From the NCBI RefSeq assembly GCF_043641665.1, contig NC_092191.1:14229501-14293500 (forward strand): a stretch of 64,000 nt of DNA, given 5' to 3'. Positions 36,440 through 50,600 of the stretch are shown piece by piece. How positions within the stretch are numbered: the first letter of the stretch is position 1; every line of letters begins with the position of its first letter. Made by a program: the position numbers and the translations under genes. The notes beneath the pieces were generated by a model. It was not told the origin of the DNA, made no database searches, and saw only the letters and a list, made by a program, of their open reading frames with translations. Source of the DNA: Enoplosus armatus. Its lineage: Eukaryota > Chordata > Actinopteri > Centrarchiformes > Enoplosidae.

Positions 36440-36772
36440 TTCTGAAATGATTAGTAACTTCATTGAACAGTCAATCCATAGAATATTAATTGACAACAAT
36501 TTTGATGGTCAATTAAACATTTAAGTCCTTAGTCAAGTAAGAATTCCACACATCTCCTTATTGCAGATTGTTGAATATGACGATTTACTGCTTGTCTGTT
36601 TTATATCACAACAAATTTAATATTTTTGGGTTTTGGATTGTTGGTTGGACAAAACATGCTAGCTGTAGACATTACCCTGTGGTCTGTGAAATTTGGATTT
36701 GCTATATCTGACTACTTTCTCATAGTTCTCAATTGGCAGACTAATCAACATTGTTCATTGCAGCCCTATATA
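36440..36772 (+). repeat. Dispersed teleost repeat, forward copy (family E)
   Basis: Landmarks include CTGAAATGATTAGTAAC, TTGACAACAATTTTGATGGTCAATTAAACATTTAAGTC, TTTTTGGGTTTTGGATTGTTGGTTGGACAAAACA and the end CATTGTTCATTGCAGCCCTAT. The TTTGGGTTTTGGATTGTTGGTTGGAC part is the reverse complement, with two mismatches, of sequence at about 47500. Two copies are therefore present in opposite orientation. I recognise the family as abundant in teleosts, but not its formal name. Confidence 0.75.
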
Positions 36773-39700
36773 CATCGTAGATGAAGAAAGTGGTCCCAGT
36801 CCAGTGCATTATTCATTGCACATCCACACAGGTGAATGCACGCATACATGACCACACACAGATGCACAAAAGACTAAATATTGTGGAGATCAGACCAAAA
36901 CCTGCAAGATCCAACAGCTAAGACAACACCAAGGACTTACATAGAACTATAATGACAAAGGCCAAAGTCTCATGTCACATAGGTGCAAAGTTGGTTTTAA
37001 TGTACATGTTGCATTGACTTCAGCATGTGCCATCGAGGCCCAACCAAACACTGCAACAGCAGACTTTAGTGATGGGGCCATTCAGATACTTATAGCTTTG
37101 GTAAAATCAGCTGTATTGCATATAAAAAGTATTTTTACATTGAGTTTAAACAAATGCAATGAGCAAACAGCTGGATATAAGCCACTATGGCCTCCATGGG
37201 TTGGATTTTTCCCCACACTTGCCTCTCTATTGCTTGCACTTGCTGAGGTAATACTGTGATTAAATCACATCAGAAATTTTCCTTAGGGTCTCGCTGAGCT
37301 CAGTGAACCACTCTCAAATGTATTTGACAATCCAGATATTGAGCCAGGAGTTATTTTGACAAAGCGGGCCAGTAGAAGTGTGGATGTTACTGGGTGGATC
37401 ATTATCAAAGTGGCGACACCCTCAAACACACAAACACAAGAGCATCATGTCAAGAGAGGTGCAGACTTTGCAGGGTTTGAAATGTACTACACCACAGTAT
37501 CTATCCAAAATATTGCATCAACCATTTTGGGTGTACTGGCAACTCAGAAACCTGTTCAATGAAGCAACTGATTTAAAGCTATTTAACTGATTGGTTCATT
37601 AAAATGACAAAAGTGATCAATTTCTTCAATTGATTTAGTGGGATGGCCAAAAGTATAATTACATAATCATGCAAAAGTATGCATAATCACAGATTTGTTT
37701 CCTAATTAGCATAAAGAAGAACACTAACAATAATCTGTCGTTCCTCAATTATCATATTTGCTTTTGACTGTCCTCAAAATGATATTGATCACTTGTATTT
37801 TTCTTTGCATATTGATCTCCCTCTCATGTGTCAAAGGGAATCTCACCTTTCTCTGAGCGACAATTGACTTTTCTGTTTCTGTCTCACCACCACCATATAG
37901 GAAAGTGTTTTTTTGTTCTTTTTGGTCAATTTGCAATTTTCTAACCATGTCATGGGACCGCTAAGAGGGCTCTCATGTGGGTTACTTTGTAAAGGCACAA
38001 AAACACACTGAGCAAATGTCTGTGTATACTTTCCGCCCTAAGGCCACACTTGTTCACAGAGAAAATCATGGAACAATATTTTTTTGTCCTTGAGGGGAAG
38101 AACATATTTGGATGTTTGGCCAGTACTTTATTTGTGCCTGTCCTACAAATGCCCTCCATCAATTTCTTCTTGTGTCTGTCGGAAAAAAAAACATTGATTT
38201 ATTGGCCTCACAGCGTTTTTGGACATTAACAGTGAAAAAACAAATTTCATCTCAGAGGGAGTGTTGGTTTGTGTCCATTCTTGCAGCATGTCAGGTGCGT
38301 AACTCCAAGCCTGACTGAATTCCCAGATGGACTGAAGCCATCAGCGCTGGCCAGACAGATGAATCTAAAGCAAGCAATGAGATTTCTGCCGGAGTCTGCC
38401 TTTCAGGACAGAGCGGCATTGGTGAACTTAGTGTGAAAGAGGAATATGGTCTAGACAGTGTCTCCCCGCTTTTAATGCACAAAGCCGAGGCTTTGTTTAG
38501 AAGGCCCCTCACGTTCTGGGGTAGGGCAAAGCCTGTCAAACAGGGACTGTCAGAATACCTCCTGTCTTTAACAAAAAGAGGAGTGCGCCGATCCCATTTA
38601 ATTATTCAAGACCTCGGACTGGCAAGAAAAAATAAACGCCACCCATCAGATAATGTCAGTGTTGGCTTCGACAGAGTAAACACCCACACAAATCTGTCAC
38701 TACCCCGGTATGTTAGTACTCCGTTTTCTCATGAGATTTTAAAATGTAAATTGAATCTATGCAGAAGTGATACATGTATTTCATTTTTTAACTGTGAAAA
38801 TCTGGTGTCTTATAGAAACTGTTTGCAAGAAGCACAGAAGAGAAATTTATACAACCTGTTTTTTTGATTTCTGGCCAAAATCACAAGCATGTATGTTCAC
38901 ACTGGGACCATCAGGGGACCATGGGCTTCACTGAAAACACAGTACTAATTTGGGCTGTAATTTAACCAAAAAAAGCCAAAGCATTGTTGCATACAAACAA
39001 TGAAACCACTGCACCTATTGTAGAATTGTTTGTCAAACCAAATTCAATGCATTTTCAGTCTGTTTTCATGTTGCTATGCATTAGAAATGGCACCAGTTTG
39101 CTTTAGAATAAGATTCGCTGTGCGATTCTGTCATTTTATACTTCAAGGTGCCCATAACCACTTTAAGAAATGTTAACAAAAGGACTTATTCAGCATGGTC
39201 TGAAGTTAGACAGTTTAGCCTGTCAAATTCATTTCAAATATATTTTCCCAGCAATAAATTACAGTATGTCCAGAAACTATAACCCAGCTATCACTGAAAC
39301 ATTTTTGCATTTAAAGGTTGACAAAGGCACCAGCGCCAGGTTTTCATGAAAGGTTTTAAACAGTAAAATTAAAGTAGATTGGCTCGTGGGCATTGTGCAT
39401 TACATTATGTCCCAATTTGAGTTTAGCATACCCCCATCGGAGCAGGATTTCGGAGCCTGTAATGCCAGTGTTGTACTAGTTCTGATCATCCCTAGGCTCG
39501 CTCTGTTAGAAATTGCTAGAATCAGCTCTGATAGACAAGTGCAGAGGAAAGTTCGCCCTTTAAAGTCTGCACAGCAACACTGCGGGAGTGGGAGAGAACA
39601 CGAGATCAAAGATCTAAATTATAAAGCCACATATTTTAACAAGAGTTCCCAAAAGCTGATTAATGATGAAAAATAACAAGCACCAATGCTTGTTAAAAAA

Positions 39701-42700
39701 TGTACCTCAAGAATTGTTACATTTCTCCTCTTTAAAGATATATTCTGTTTCTTAAATGTGACAATGCAGCCATTCAGAGCAGTGCAGCTGATGCTTCATC
39801 AGATGTAATTTCCTTCCCCATCCATTTCTGAATTCATTGGATTACAGTTTGCTGGCTCATAATGTCGTAGATGTTGTCTGAGTTGATTAATTGGCCTATA
39901 ATTGTGGAAACAAACGTGTGAAGCCTGCATGTTGTACCGCATTGTACTGTAGACATTTCAATTTTGCTTTAGCAGTACAAGACAACACACTGTATTTATC
40001 TTTTTTTTTTACTGCTGTTGATTTCACATAATTATTTGTATGAATTACTTAATGAGAAGGACTAGGATCATGCCTGATTTAATGCCTGAGTTGGATTTCA
40101 GCCTCCATGCTAACAAGTAATAGTAACATGAAACATCTGTTGCCATCTTATATTATATGCAGTTCTCAATAAAAACTACAATGTACAATGAAGGCTTACA
40201 TTAACCTTCTTAGTTATGAACATTATCCGATATCAAGATATGTGTATTGCTCGTTTGGTTCAGATACCATAGAAGTGACAGGAATGAGGCGAGGAGAGGG
40301 TTTAAGATGCAAAAAAAGGGTTGTGAGCCAGATTGAAAATCACAGTACACTGCATGTCCCCCGCTTGCTGAGCAACCAGGACACCCCATGGCATGTTATA
40401 TTTTGATATTTTCATAAACATGTCCTATTATTAGCATGTCCTCCAGCACTTGTGACATCAGTCTGACTGCAGCAGTCTCCCTTCATGTCTTGGCTTTGCC
40501 TATTACACTTCGTCTGACTCACCAGTGGACTATGCCTCCCAGCTGGCCATAGGCTGACACTCTCTTCCACCTCATTACCAGGAAGGCCAGTGAATGAAGT
40601 GAATGTGCCTCCTAGTCTAGTTAGAGGTTGGCACCTGGGGCTGTACAATACCTTATGTCATTTACCTTGGACTGAGAAAACAGATATAATGAACCAGTTA
40701 GGCAAGTATCGTGCAGCTGTGAAATTTCTTTTGAGATTTTATGGCTGCTTGCACGAGATGAAAATACAGACTGCATGCATTTCCATTTTTTCAATATGCC
40801 TCTTGCAGAACAGTGATGTTGTCAGATGCTGGCAAGAGCAGGAATATTTATCCGCACATCGCTGGAAGAACTCTTCTCTCACCCAAAGGCGTCAAAGCCA
40901 TTTCATATTCTCAATTTTAATGTCCCCTTCGAACAACAAAATATACTGACTTGTCCTTTATGGATTTTGCTTAAAAACACCCTCTGCACCCTCTTCAAAT
41001 ACTGTATTGGATGTAGATCTGTAACTCTTGCAACATTAAACCAATAATTTGTTGACTTAATGATTTGTGCATGATAATGCATGCTGTTTGTTTTTGTCTG
41101 TTCTGTGTACAGTAAGTGTAGTCATAGCTCATTTAATACTTAACAGAAAAAACAATATATTATCTTTTTTCCTCTTATGTATTAGCTGATAGTGTTATTC
41201 TGTTTTAATGAGCTATGCAGGAACGGTTGCTTGTTGCACAAGCACATTTAGACCATTGGTTCAGGTTCAAATGTGTGTGTGGTTCATGCCTATTGTATAC
41301 TTCTGCACTCGGTTTTGTTTCACCTGTCAAGTCTTTTTAAAGGGCAATCTCCATTATTAGTAGGTTGTTTAGAGCAAAAGCATAAGGTCACCTTTGTTAC
41401 TTTCAGGGGCCATGCCAGCTCTGCAATTTGAAATTTTGCCATTTTGCTAAAGAGACTTAATTATGGATGGGCTGGAGCGAGCATTTATCATATTTCACAC
41501 CCAATATTATGACATATTTGTCAGAGCATTAATTTAGATTAATGGCATGGGCAGGGTTTTGGGTGATCTGCAAAGCCCTTGACAGCTCATCCCTTTAGAG
41601 TCAGATGGTTTTAATGAAGTTGGTCTGTACAGTAGGCAAATGTATAATAAACCTTGAGTTAGTAAAATGTATTTTAGGTGCTGTGTGTCCATATTCTGTG
41701 ATTCTGTGAAGATAGTGGTAATGTTCAATATGCAGTAATTGCCCCAACCTCCATCCACCCACTAGGTATGTGTGCAGAATTAAGAGGAGGCAGGTGCTCA
41801 GTCCAAAAATAAATAAATGAAACAGTGAGGGGGACAAAGGGGAAAACTGTTCTTTGGATAAGAATAGACAAAAAGAAAAGAAAAAATAGGTTAGTTAACA
41901 AGGGAACAGTAACCTCAGCGAGCTTCAGTGACCTCTGTGTTCATCCTAATTTTGAATAATCTCACGTTTTAAAATCAGCCCTTTCCTTCTGTTCCATTGT
42001 TAGCAAACAGCATTGTGATAAAAAGTAGCTCCCATTACAAGCCTGATTTATTGTCAGGCAGGTGTTAGAGCACTAGTTGGACTCTATCTGTCCACGTGCC
42101 TTTCGACCATCACCTCAGCTTCAGCATTGCAGAGAATGCTTGCATTATTCAAATGCATTTTGTGTCTCAGTTATCTGTCACGCAGAGGGCTGTCAAGCGC
42201 CATAAAAAGGTGGGTGGTACTGTCATATGCTTCCCGCCCGCTGCTGAACTGAAATGAACCTGACACATAGGCATAAGTACATAAACATAGGATGGATATT
42301 TGTTGTGAGTGTGGATGGCTGGGTACGGGCGGATGCATTCTGGACATTTACATCCTCTCCTGCCCACTTTCATACACATAATGGGACAGCTGTGTACTTT
42401 AAAACACTGTGCTTATAATACTGCATGAGTCAGGGTTTTTAGGATCTGCAGTCCAGTAGTGACAAGCTATATTGTGTCACACAAAATGAATTTTAATTAT
42501 CTGTTGTAGAGTTTTTTTTGTGCAGCTATTTCTTCTAGTTTCCAAAACCTTTAGACAGCTAGTTTACATATTGCTTGACTTAGCACCTTCTGAAGCAATT
42601 TCATGAGGGAGTAGTCATTAACCAAGGATCTCATCTGTCTTTCTATATGCACATATTGATATGGCTGCTTGTTTTCAGGTCTCAGTGATTCCTTGATTCC

Positions 42701-43894
42701 TGATTTCAGAAAGAAAAGACATAATAATAGACATAATAAACCTCAGCCTAAAAACTGCTATTTCTTGCGTCTTATCCTCTTATTGTGGCTCTGTCCTCAC
42801 GAGCAAAGGAATAGCTAACATCAGCCAAATCTCTTCCCCTGTTAGCCTCTCACTCCCTTCCTCTTTTCACTTGTTTTAAAACCCTGCAGTGAATTTATTG
42901 CCCTAACCATCCCGATTGGCCAACTGCTTTGGATTCAAGTCACATCAACTTGGGAGTCTCAATAATGCCTCTAAATGAGCCAAGTTCTCATTAAAGGAAT
43001 TTCAAACACCCCACTTAGACTTGATCTGTTGTCCACATTCCTTTTGCTTTGTCCTTTAACGTGGTATATCCAAAAAGAGGGCTTGGAAAAGAACAGGGAG
43101 CCCAATTCCCCTCACCCTGCCTTTAATATGGACAGAGTGGTATGCACATTGGTTGACTTGGTTGCTTGGTAACAGGAAGCAAGGCATGTGATTCCCTTCT
43201 CTGCTTTTTTAGATTTAATTATGTAGTTGTTTTATAAGTGATATGCGGGTTAGCTCATTTTGGACCTGTACCAATCTGATACATTTGAGACAATCTGAAC
43301 TGACCCAGCTCAATATCACATAAACAAACCAGAGTTCTGCCTCATCCCTGACCCAGAGGATAGAAACAACTGCAGTGTGGAAGTGCAGGAAGACTATCAC
43401 TTGGCAGGGTTTTTTAATCCTTGATGCAATTTGCTCACTTAGATTTCAAGTGGAAGTGAAAGTGGAAACAGTGTTGCTGGTTTGGTAGCTGACATTAATA
43501 AACATAGTCACTTTCCAGGACAGAAGCTAAATCTAGCAGACATCAGAGCACTGATCCCCACTGAGTTAGCAAACAAAAGTCTTCTTGTTTCAATTCCAGA
43601 AGCCGCACTTTGTGCTGCTTGTGGCATTGCGGTCTCCTTTGCCCTCCCCTTGCTTGCTAAGAGAAGCTGTTGAATAGAGAGAAGGCGTGACTCTAGTGGG
43701 GTTAGAGGCAGGAGGGGGTGGATAAAAAAGCATCATGTAAATGCAGAAAGGTCTGAGAATTGTGGAAAACAACTCTCTTGATTAATAGTTTCTTAGTTTT
43801 TATTAGCTGATTTTGATGGATTGTTTCTATGAAAATACTTTCAGTACCTCCTTATCAGCAAAATCTAATTAACACAATCACAAGCATTTATTAA
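36773..43894. other. Intronic stretch, no gene recognised
   Basis: Frames of 144 codons (38433-38867) and 119 codons (40590-40949) are present but match nothing I know and lack convincing splice borders. No clear transposon or RNA gene was found. Confidence 0.5.
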
Positions 43895-44065
43895 CAAGAC
43901 TAAGATTCTACAGCCACACTAGCAGCTCTGTAAAGCTGTACTTAGGCACATTGGTGCTTTGAGCTAAATGCTAATGTCAGCATGCTAGCATGCTCTCAAT
44001 AACAATGTTAACATGCTGATGTTTAGCAGGTATACAGTTTATCATGTTTGCTATCTTAGATTTCA
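43895..44065 (+). repeat. Dispersed teleost repeat, truncated (family A, copy 3)
   Basis: CACTAGCAGCTCTGTAAAGCTGTACTTAGGCACA, then GCTTTGAGCTAAATGCTAATGTCAGCATGCTAGCATGCTC, then ACATGCTGATGTTTAGCAGGTAT are the 5' blocks of the same family as at 11650 and 30246. The downstream ~146-nt modules are absent, so the copy is 3'-truncated. Confidence 0.75.
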
Positions 44066-46940
44066 CAAGATATTTTTTTTTTCTATTCTGTTATTTCTCT
44101 AAGTGACCACGTACTTGCATATATACAAAAGTAAATACTACCTGCAATATCTACAAACTATTGTCATGGTTAATTACTTATTTTCCGAAGTAGTCCCAGA
44201 AGAGACTATTCAGTATATTCAATAATTGTTTGATTATTGTGATGTGTTCCAGGGTCAACTCACTTACTGTGTATTTGGCATCATATTGTACATGCGAATT
44301 ACAGTTATATAAAATATTTTAGTTGTACTGTAATGACAGTGAGGGTAATGTTTTGAAGTTTTTATTTAAAATGAATGCACATAAAGCTCTCTCGGTTTTA
44401 TCAGTTTAACTGGATGTAAGTGTAAGTTGACCCTCAATAGATGCACTTTATAGGTGTAGTGATGAATACTGCCTTTTGAAATTAGCGGTGCAGTGATTGA
44501 GCTTCAGAGATTCTCTCTGTGGTTTATGGAAGCCTCTGTTATCAACAGTACCTTACAATTAAACATTTACTGTACTTTTTTACGAGGGGGTTGGGATGTC
44601 ATTAATTGTCCAGATCTCCAAAGCAACAGAAAGAGACTAAGAGTAAAAAGGGAAAGTGAGGGATGAAGTTGCAGCCCCGAACAACTGTGCAGCCCGGGAA
44701 GAAAAGATAATGAGATAGAATCTCCAACTGATTTGCGCTCTTGTGAGATTCCCCTTGGAAGTCACTTCCGCCGCATGTGTCACATGCTCAAGATGAGAAA
44801 GAAAGTGGGTGTCTCTGATGTGTGTTAAGAATGTGGTTTTCACAAAGCGATTGGTCTCAGCTAATCATAAGTTGATCAAGGAGGAGGTCACTCAATGCAG
44901 GCTGCCAAGCCACGGTTGACTGAGACATTACAACAAGGAGAAACAGGAAGGGCTCATTTGTGATGAATTATTGAGAATGTCATATAATGAATCCTGTCTC
45001 CTGTCTCTGCAGGGTGCCTAGAGACACCAGAATTGCTGATTGCTCTAACTTCAAATGAATGTATTGCATTTTGCATTATCTTATAAATATAGTCATGGAG
45101 AATGTGTCTGGGCTCATTAGTTTTAGCTATTTACATGTCAGTGTGTATTAGATAAAAAGCTACATATGTACTGCTTAATTACAAATGATGATCCTCACTG
45201 CAGAAACGGGCAGTATTAACCACAGAAATGCCATTATTTGCTTTGAATGTTTGTATTTTTATTAGCGATATACATAGCGATGATTCTGTAATCACAACAT
45301 AAATTGTTTGTCAGTTTCAGTGGAGGGAAAAGAGATTTTTATTGGATTCCTTAGTTTTTCAGTTATGTATTATGGGAAACTAACCTTCACTTAGTATTAC
45401 CCCTGTTGGGTATCCTGCCGGTTATAGTAATGTTAATTTCATGCCTGGCTGGTGCCGATGGAAAAGTATCTGTCTTAAAAGGAATGGACCTTCTTTCATT
45501 TTAAAGACTGATTTCTATGTCCAAATAATTGATTTTTGTCTTCAATCTTTTAGACATCAGTATTATCGCAGCACCAATGGTGAAAAGCTTATCAGCAGAT
45601 AGATCTGTGTTCCTAAATGTCACTTTGCCTCAGGAACGACACTGGAAATTAACAGCAGGGGATGCTAATTGTTGCCATGAAAAATGGCTATGTAGAGGGA
45701 AAATGTGTTGCTTTTTAATGGGAGAAACCACAACAAGCAACAAAATGTTGCCTTGTGGGACTAGACAAATCAATAATGTTATGTAAGACGTCCTATTATG
45801 AATCTGAATTGCTCTTTTATGTGTAATCTACACAGTCTGGTGTAAGTGATTATTTTTTAGTACAGGCAATTTAAGAGGAGAAACACAAATCTGCTATTCT
45901 TCAATGTACATGTATCTCCAATATACAATAGTTGTTGGGTTCAGAAATGTCAGTTAGTAGACACTGAGTCAGTGAAACTGTTAGTGTTATACAGTATGTG
46001 GGTCTGACAAGGTTATCCAGGGGTATAGCTAAAAGGAGATACATCTGTCAGTTATATCTAATGCCAAACAAGAGAACATCTTGTATGGCTGAGCCCATGT
46101 GCCTTGTGGTGGGAGGCTGACTGGTTAGGAAGGTGGGACTTATGATTTTGGTCTGGAAATAAGGACTGTTTAGAGAACAGGAGCTGTGTGGGAGCTGTTG
46201 GACTAGTGCTACTAAGCATCGGATAAAAAAGCCAATGAGATAGGCTAGCATGGCATTTCTCTATTTTGAAGTAGGCTATAGCCCTCAGTAGCCTGTGTAT
46301 GGTTTGTACGTTTTTATATTCGTAGTACAATCAGTATTTTGTCAGCATTAAACAATTACAGCTCCCATGAGTCTTAGCCATATGGCTTGCTGTCAAAACC
46401 TTATCAGAAGTGTTAAATGCTAACATAATAATGTTGATGTCTTGACAAGCGACAAGGTGCTTTGATTATATTCTCCAGAATCAGTAGTAGACACTAATTT
46501 AGCTTTGAATCATATTGCAATACATTGCCTGGCTGGGACTATAGTGTTATAGGGGCTTCTTTAAAAAGACGGCGTGGCTCTCAGTTATGGAGGCAAAGGC
46601 GCATTTTATTTGGATCAGAGTTCTGTCAATCTGACTCTTTGATATCAAGACCATCAGCACAGCAACTTGACTGCTGCTGTTCTAAGTGCAGGGAAATATT
46701 CTGTGTTGCCAGCAACCAATAATTGTAAGGTATTAACACATTGATCAGTTATCAGTTGGACAGTCAGTCAATCAGTCCGTGTCTGTCTGTAATCTGACAC
46801 TTTACCCATAACCTCAAATGGCACTCGCTCACATTGTATTGAGTGATGCTTGCTTGCCCATACTGCAGTCTTGCTAGGGTGTGAGATTGATTTTTTACTG
46901 CAGCACCAATTGTATATAACAAGTACTTTACTTAGCCCTG
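44066..46940. other. Intronic stretch, no gene recognised
   Basis: AT-rich DNA with short unrecognised frames and no clear repeat boundaries. Confidence 0.5.
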
Positions 46941-46942
46941 TT

Positions 46943-46979
46943 CGGGACTGTCTCATCCACTGCGTGGGAGACAGTCCCG
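46943..46979. repeat. 12-bp perfect stem with 13-nt loop
   Basis: CGGGACTGTCTC (46943-46954) pairs exactly with GAGACAGTCCCG (46968-46979). It is GC-rich compared with its surroundings and lies 41 nt upstream of a MITE terminus. It is too short for a typical microRNA hairpin. Confidence 0.9.
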
Positions 46980-47020
46980 GAAGGCCCCCTAGAAAAGATG
47001 CTCTTTAACAGAGGTGGGGT

Positions 47021-47474
47021 GGTTAACCAGACCTACATCCGCAAAACCAACCACTTAGTCCTCATCCTTAAAGTCTTGTCCCTTGCAAAACCGAAAAATA
47101 TTGTTTGAAAACATTTACGACAAAGCATAAATCTCACCTTTGTGTACCTTGTCGAAGTTTGTTTTCGAGTGTTGAATGGGCTCATTGTTGCCTCTTGTGG
47201 CCGTTTGGAAAAAAAGACACCCACTACAACTGCGGTTCACCAAGCATCAAGTACCAGTAAGCCTCCAGCCTCGTGGGGCAGTAATGAGACTATTAAGGCT
47301 TAACACACCACAATGAGGCGAAGTAGAAGCTGCTCTAGAAAACGTACTTGGACAAGTCACACAAAGATGAGGTTCATGTATTTTTTGTATTAAGTATTTT
47401 TCAGGTTTAGCAAGAGAAAGACTTTAAGGATGAGGATGAACTGGTTGTTTTTGCGATTGTACATCTGGTTAACC
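47021..47474. mobile_element. MITE with ~80-bp terminal inverted repeats
   Basis: The left end (47021-47100) begins GGTTAACCAGACCTACATCC, and the reverse complement of the right end (47396-47474) begins GGTTAACCAGATGTACAATC. Both continue through a shared TCCTCATCCTTAAAGTCTT block and end in GAAAAATA. About 80 nt align with roughly a dozen mismatches. The 454-bp element has no transposase frame. The flanks show no clear target-site duplication, and the superfamily is not identified. Confidence 0.85.
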
Positions 47475-47495
47475 TAGTGCCCAGGGTAATGGCTT

Positions 47496-47697
47496 ATTTG
47501 TCCAACCAACAGTCCAAATCCCAAAGATATTAAGTGTACAAAGTCCTGACATTTGTGAGAAGCTGTAACCAACGAACATTTAGGCATTTTGCTTGCTGAA
47601 TGACTTGAATAATAAATCGAATATCAAAATAGGTGCCAATTTATTTCTCTGTCGATCAACTAATCAGTTAATTGACCAATTGTTTCAGCTCTGTACA
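47496..47697 (-). repeat. Dispersed teleost repeat, reverse copy (family E)
   Basis: It begins GTCCAACCAACAGTCCAAATCCCAAAGATATT, the reverse complement of the forward copy near 36625-36655, and ends CTGTCGATCAACTAATCAGTTAATTG..CAATTGTTTCAGCTCT. It lies 22 nt beyond the right end of the MITE at 47021-47474 and about 11 kb from its inverted partner. Confidence 0.75.
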
Positions 47698-50600
47698 GAA
47701 GCACAGTGGGTACATGTAGGTCTATTCTTCTTGACAATGGGAGACTGATTATCCTAATTATTCCAGGATGGAAGTATCCTCAACTAAAGCAGCAGCTGAT
47801 GCTGTAAATGCTAAATTTAATGAAAAAACTTGTAGATAAAAAAAAAGGAAAAATGACTACACAAGATTATTATTATCATTATTGACACACATGTCAATCA
47901 AATGTTTTGCAAAAATGTTATGGAATCGGTCGGTAGAGCAAAGAACAAGGGAAGACAAGAAGCATGTGTGAATGCATTAGTGAAGTGTTTGGAAGCAGAA
48001 GACTGGACAAAACAATGTTTTCCTACTGAACTGGTAGAGTGCGTACATTTTTATAGAGTCTTCCTTAAGGTATGGCATATACCCGATTTGAGATCATTAA
48101 TAATTCAAACAACCATCAAGTTACCGAAAACAAACTAGAATCCCATCCAAGACTGTGAGTGATTCAGTCAAAAAATCTCCAAACACATTTCTGTCACATG
48201 ACTCATGTTTGGAAAATTAAATATTTTTGACAACAAAGACGCCATTCATGCATTCAGTTTTGATTTTGTACCCTCATTTACAAGTTTACAGATTTGTGTT
48301 TTCATACTGACACTCCTGGTTGTTTGTGTCCTGTCATAAAACACGATTTGTATGTAGAGAGCGTTCTCCTGATGCTGGATCACAGAATTTGTTTGAATGT
48401 TCTCTGCTTTGACTTTTTAACACTTGGTGGTTGTCCCACTGGAACATTTCAAGCAAAAATAGATAAGACATACATTACAGTCATGTACCCACCAAACACT
48501 GGAGATTTAATGTGAGTCATGTATATTTAAGTGCTTCTGCAGCTGCAAAACACGATCCATGTTTGTTTTTTCACACATTATTTTACCTGCAAAACCAGTT
48601 AACAGAACTCACATGACAAATCACATTTTACACTTTATGTATTTTATGTTGGGTTTACGTGCAATAGTTATGGAAGATTAACTTTTGTGATTGTGAGAAT
48701 GTTGAATCTATGATGGTCTGAAATTATAGTTTTCACCACATGCAGTCATCCGTATACTAGCTTTCCTTTCTATATATTATGCATTTTAGAGATAGTCCGT
48801 GCATGTTCAAATGCAGAGGTTTTATTTTTCATATACTGTAGCATTTCACATCTAGAGACAGTGTTCCTGCTGTTTTATTTCTCGTCTGCACAGTATTCCG
48901 TAAAAACAAGAGTAGTGCATTGTGCCCGTTGATTACCCTATTATTTTTACTCATCTTAAGTGGATATTCAATTACTGGCTGAATATAGATGATTTGTGTG
49001 ACAATTCAGTGTTGCCTGTTTTAAAATCAGGAGGAAGTGTGGAAAATGAACATTCATCAGTGCCTCTAAATGCCATAATGAGGTGAAAGCATAGTCAGGA
49101 CCAAAATGGTTCCCTTTCCCCATTCGGTGTATATATTCTACTGTCTAAGCAGCTAACTCTGTTGTGGAGGAAAATGTAGCTATTGATGTCCCTGAACTTT
49201 TGCCTAGTTTAATAAATTCTAATTAGATTAGTGCAAGGGAGTGCATGAAAAGACAGCTTTTCTGCCTTTGCTGATTAGAGTGGAAAAAAATATATGCATG
49301 GGGCTACATTTTTTTGCATTGAAAAGCTCATTAAAGTTGCTCTCCCAGAAGTGCAAGGGAAGTGGAAGGAAATGGTTTTGTCATTCAGGCTCACAAACAG
49401 AAAACACGTTGTCTGTTGTGTGAGAAACACAGAATGAACAAGTGGTTGCCTTCATATGAGGACAATTTGGATGCTATAGTCTGACAGCGGTGACTAATGA
49501 ATATGTATTGATTTTTATTTAATGTGTGTGTACAGCTGCATTTATTCATCATAAGTGTCTCACAAAATTAGACGTTTTTCCAAGCAATTTCATAAAATTT
49601 AAACACAGTCATTTAGTCATAATCATCCAGGCAAGATCCCAATAAAGTGGGAGACATTACAGTATGTAGCATACTTGGTTTAGCCATGACAGATTATTCT
49701 CTGCAGATTAACCACTTCACCTAGTACCATCAGTTCCCTATCACCTCCTTTTTTTAAGCCTAACAGCATTTTTTCGCTGAGAGGCAGAAGACCTGAGAGC
49801 TTTGACTGCATATCAGACAGGTACATCGACAATAGCGTGAACTCGCCAACAATAGGCCAGACAAGCTATTCAGCCAAAGCTATTGGGGGCCTTGGGTGTC
49901 ACAGGCCTTTAAAACTCCACGTCTGCAGTGAGTGTGTCGCCAGCTCCCTATTTCAGTGCTCTGCAGAGCACAGCTGAATGGACAGCAGCCATTGTGTGCC
50001 CAGATAATGCACTTCAATCATCCTTAATGTCATCACAGCCAAAAAGGCTCAGAAGCTGGGTGGAAGGGGCTTTATTTCCTCCCATATCCAAGAACAAAAC
50101 CTGAAGTTTTAATAATAACATTCAGGACTGTGTTTGTTTTGCACACTTATTATACTGTCCAGCTGTACTAAGATCTGTGTTGTGTGTATGGGGATGGAAA
50201 TGTGAATCTCTGTTGTAGCTGCTTTTGATGCACATTTGGTGGTGGCCTCTGGGAGGAAAACGATTAAGCAGTAATGTTTAGGTTAAAGCTGATTTAATTT
50301 ACTTTGCTGAGTTTAACTTTTTTTCCTTTTTAACATAACACTTAATATTCTGGACATGGTAGGCTGCAGGGAAAGCTTGTGGTGTGGTAATCAATTCCAT
50401 ACATTGGCCAACGGTAAGATGTTGAATGGCTAATTGACCACAGTAATGGTGCATGGATATGTGGTGGTGGACGATGGAGACGTGCACATTAAAAAACAAT
50501 TAATTTCCAATACTAATGTCACTCTTGGCTGCCTGTGCTGCTGCATAGAACAAGGAGCTGTCACTGATAAGTCATTTCATACTCCATCTAAGATTTGATC

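Noticed and set aside
46943..46979. Stem-loop considered as a microRNA precursor
   Set aside because: The stem is only 12 bp with little extension, too short for a Drosha/Dicer substrate.
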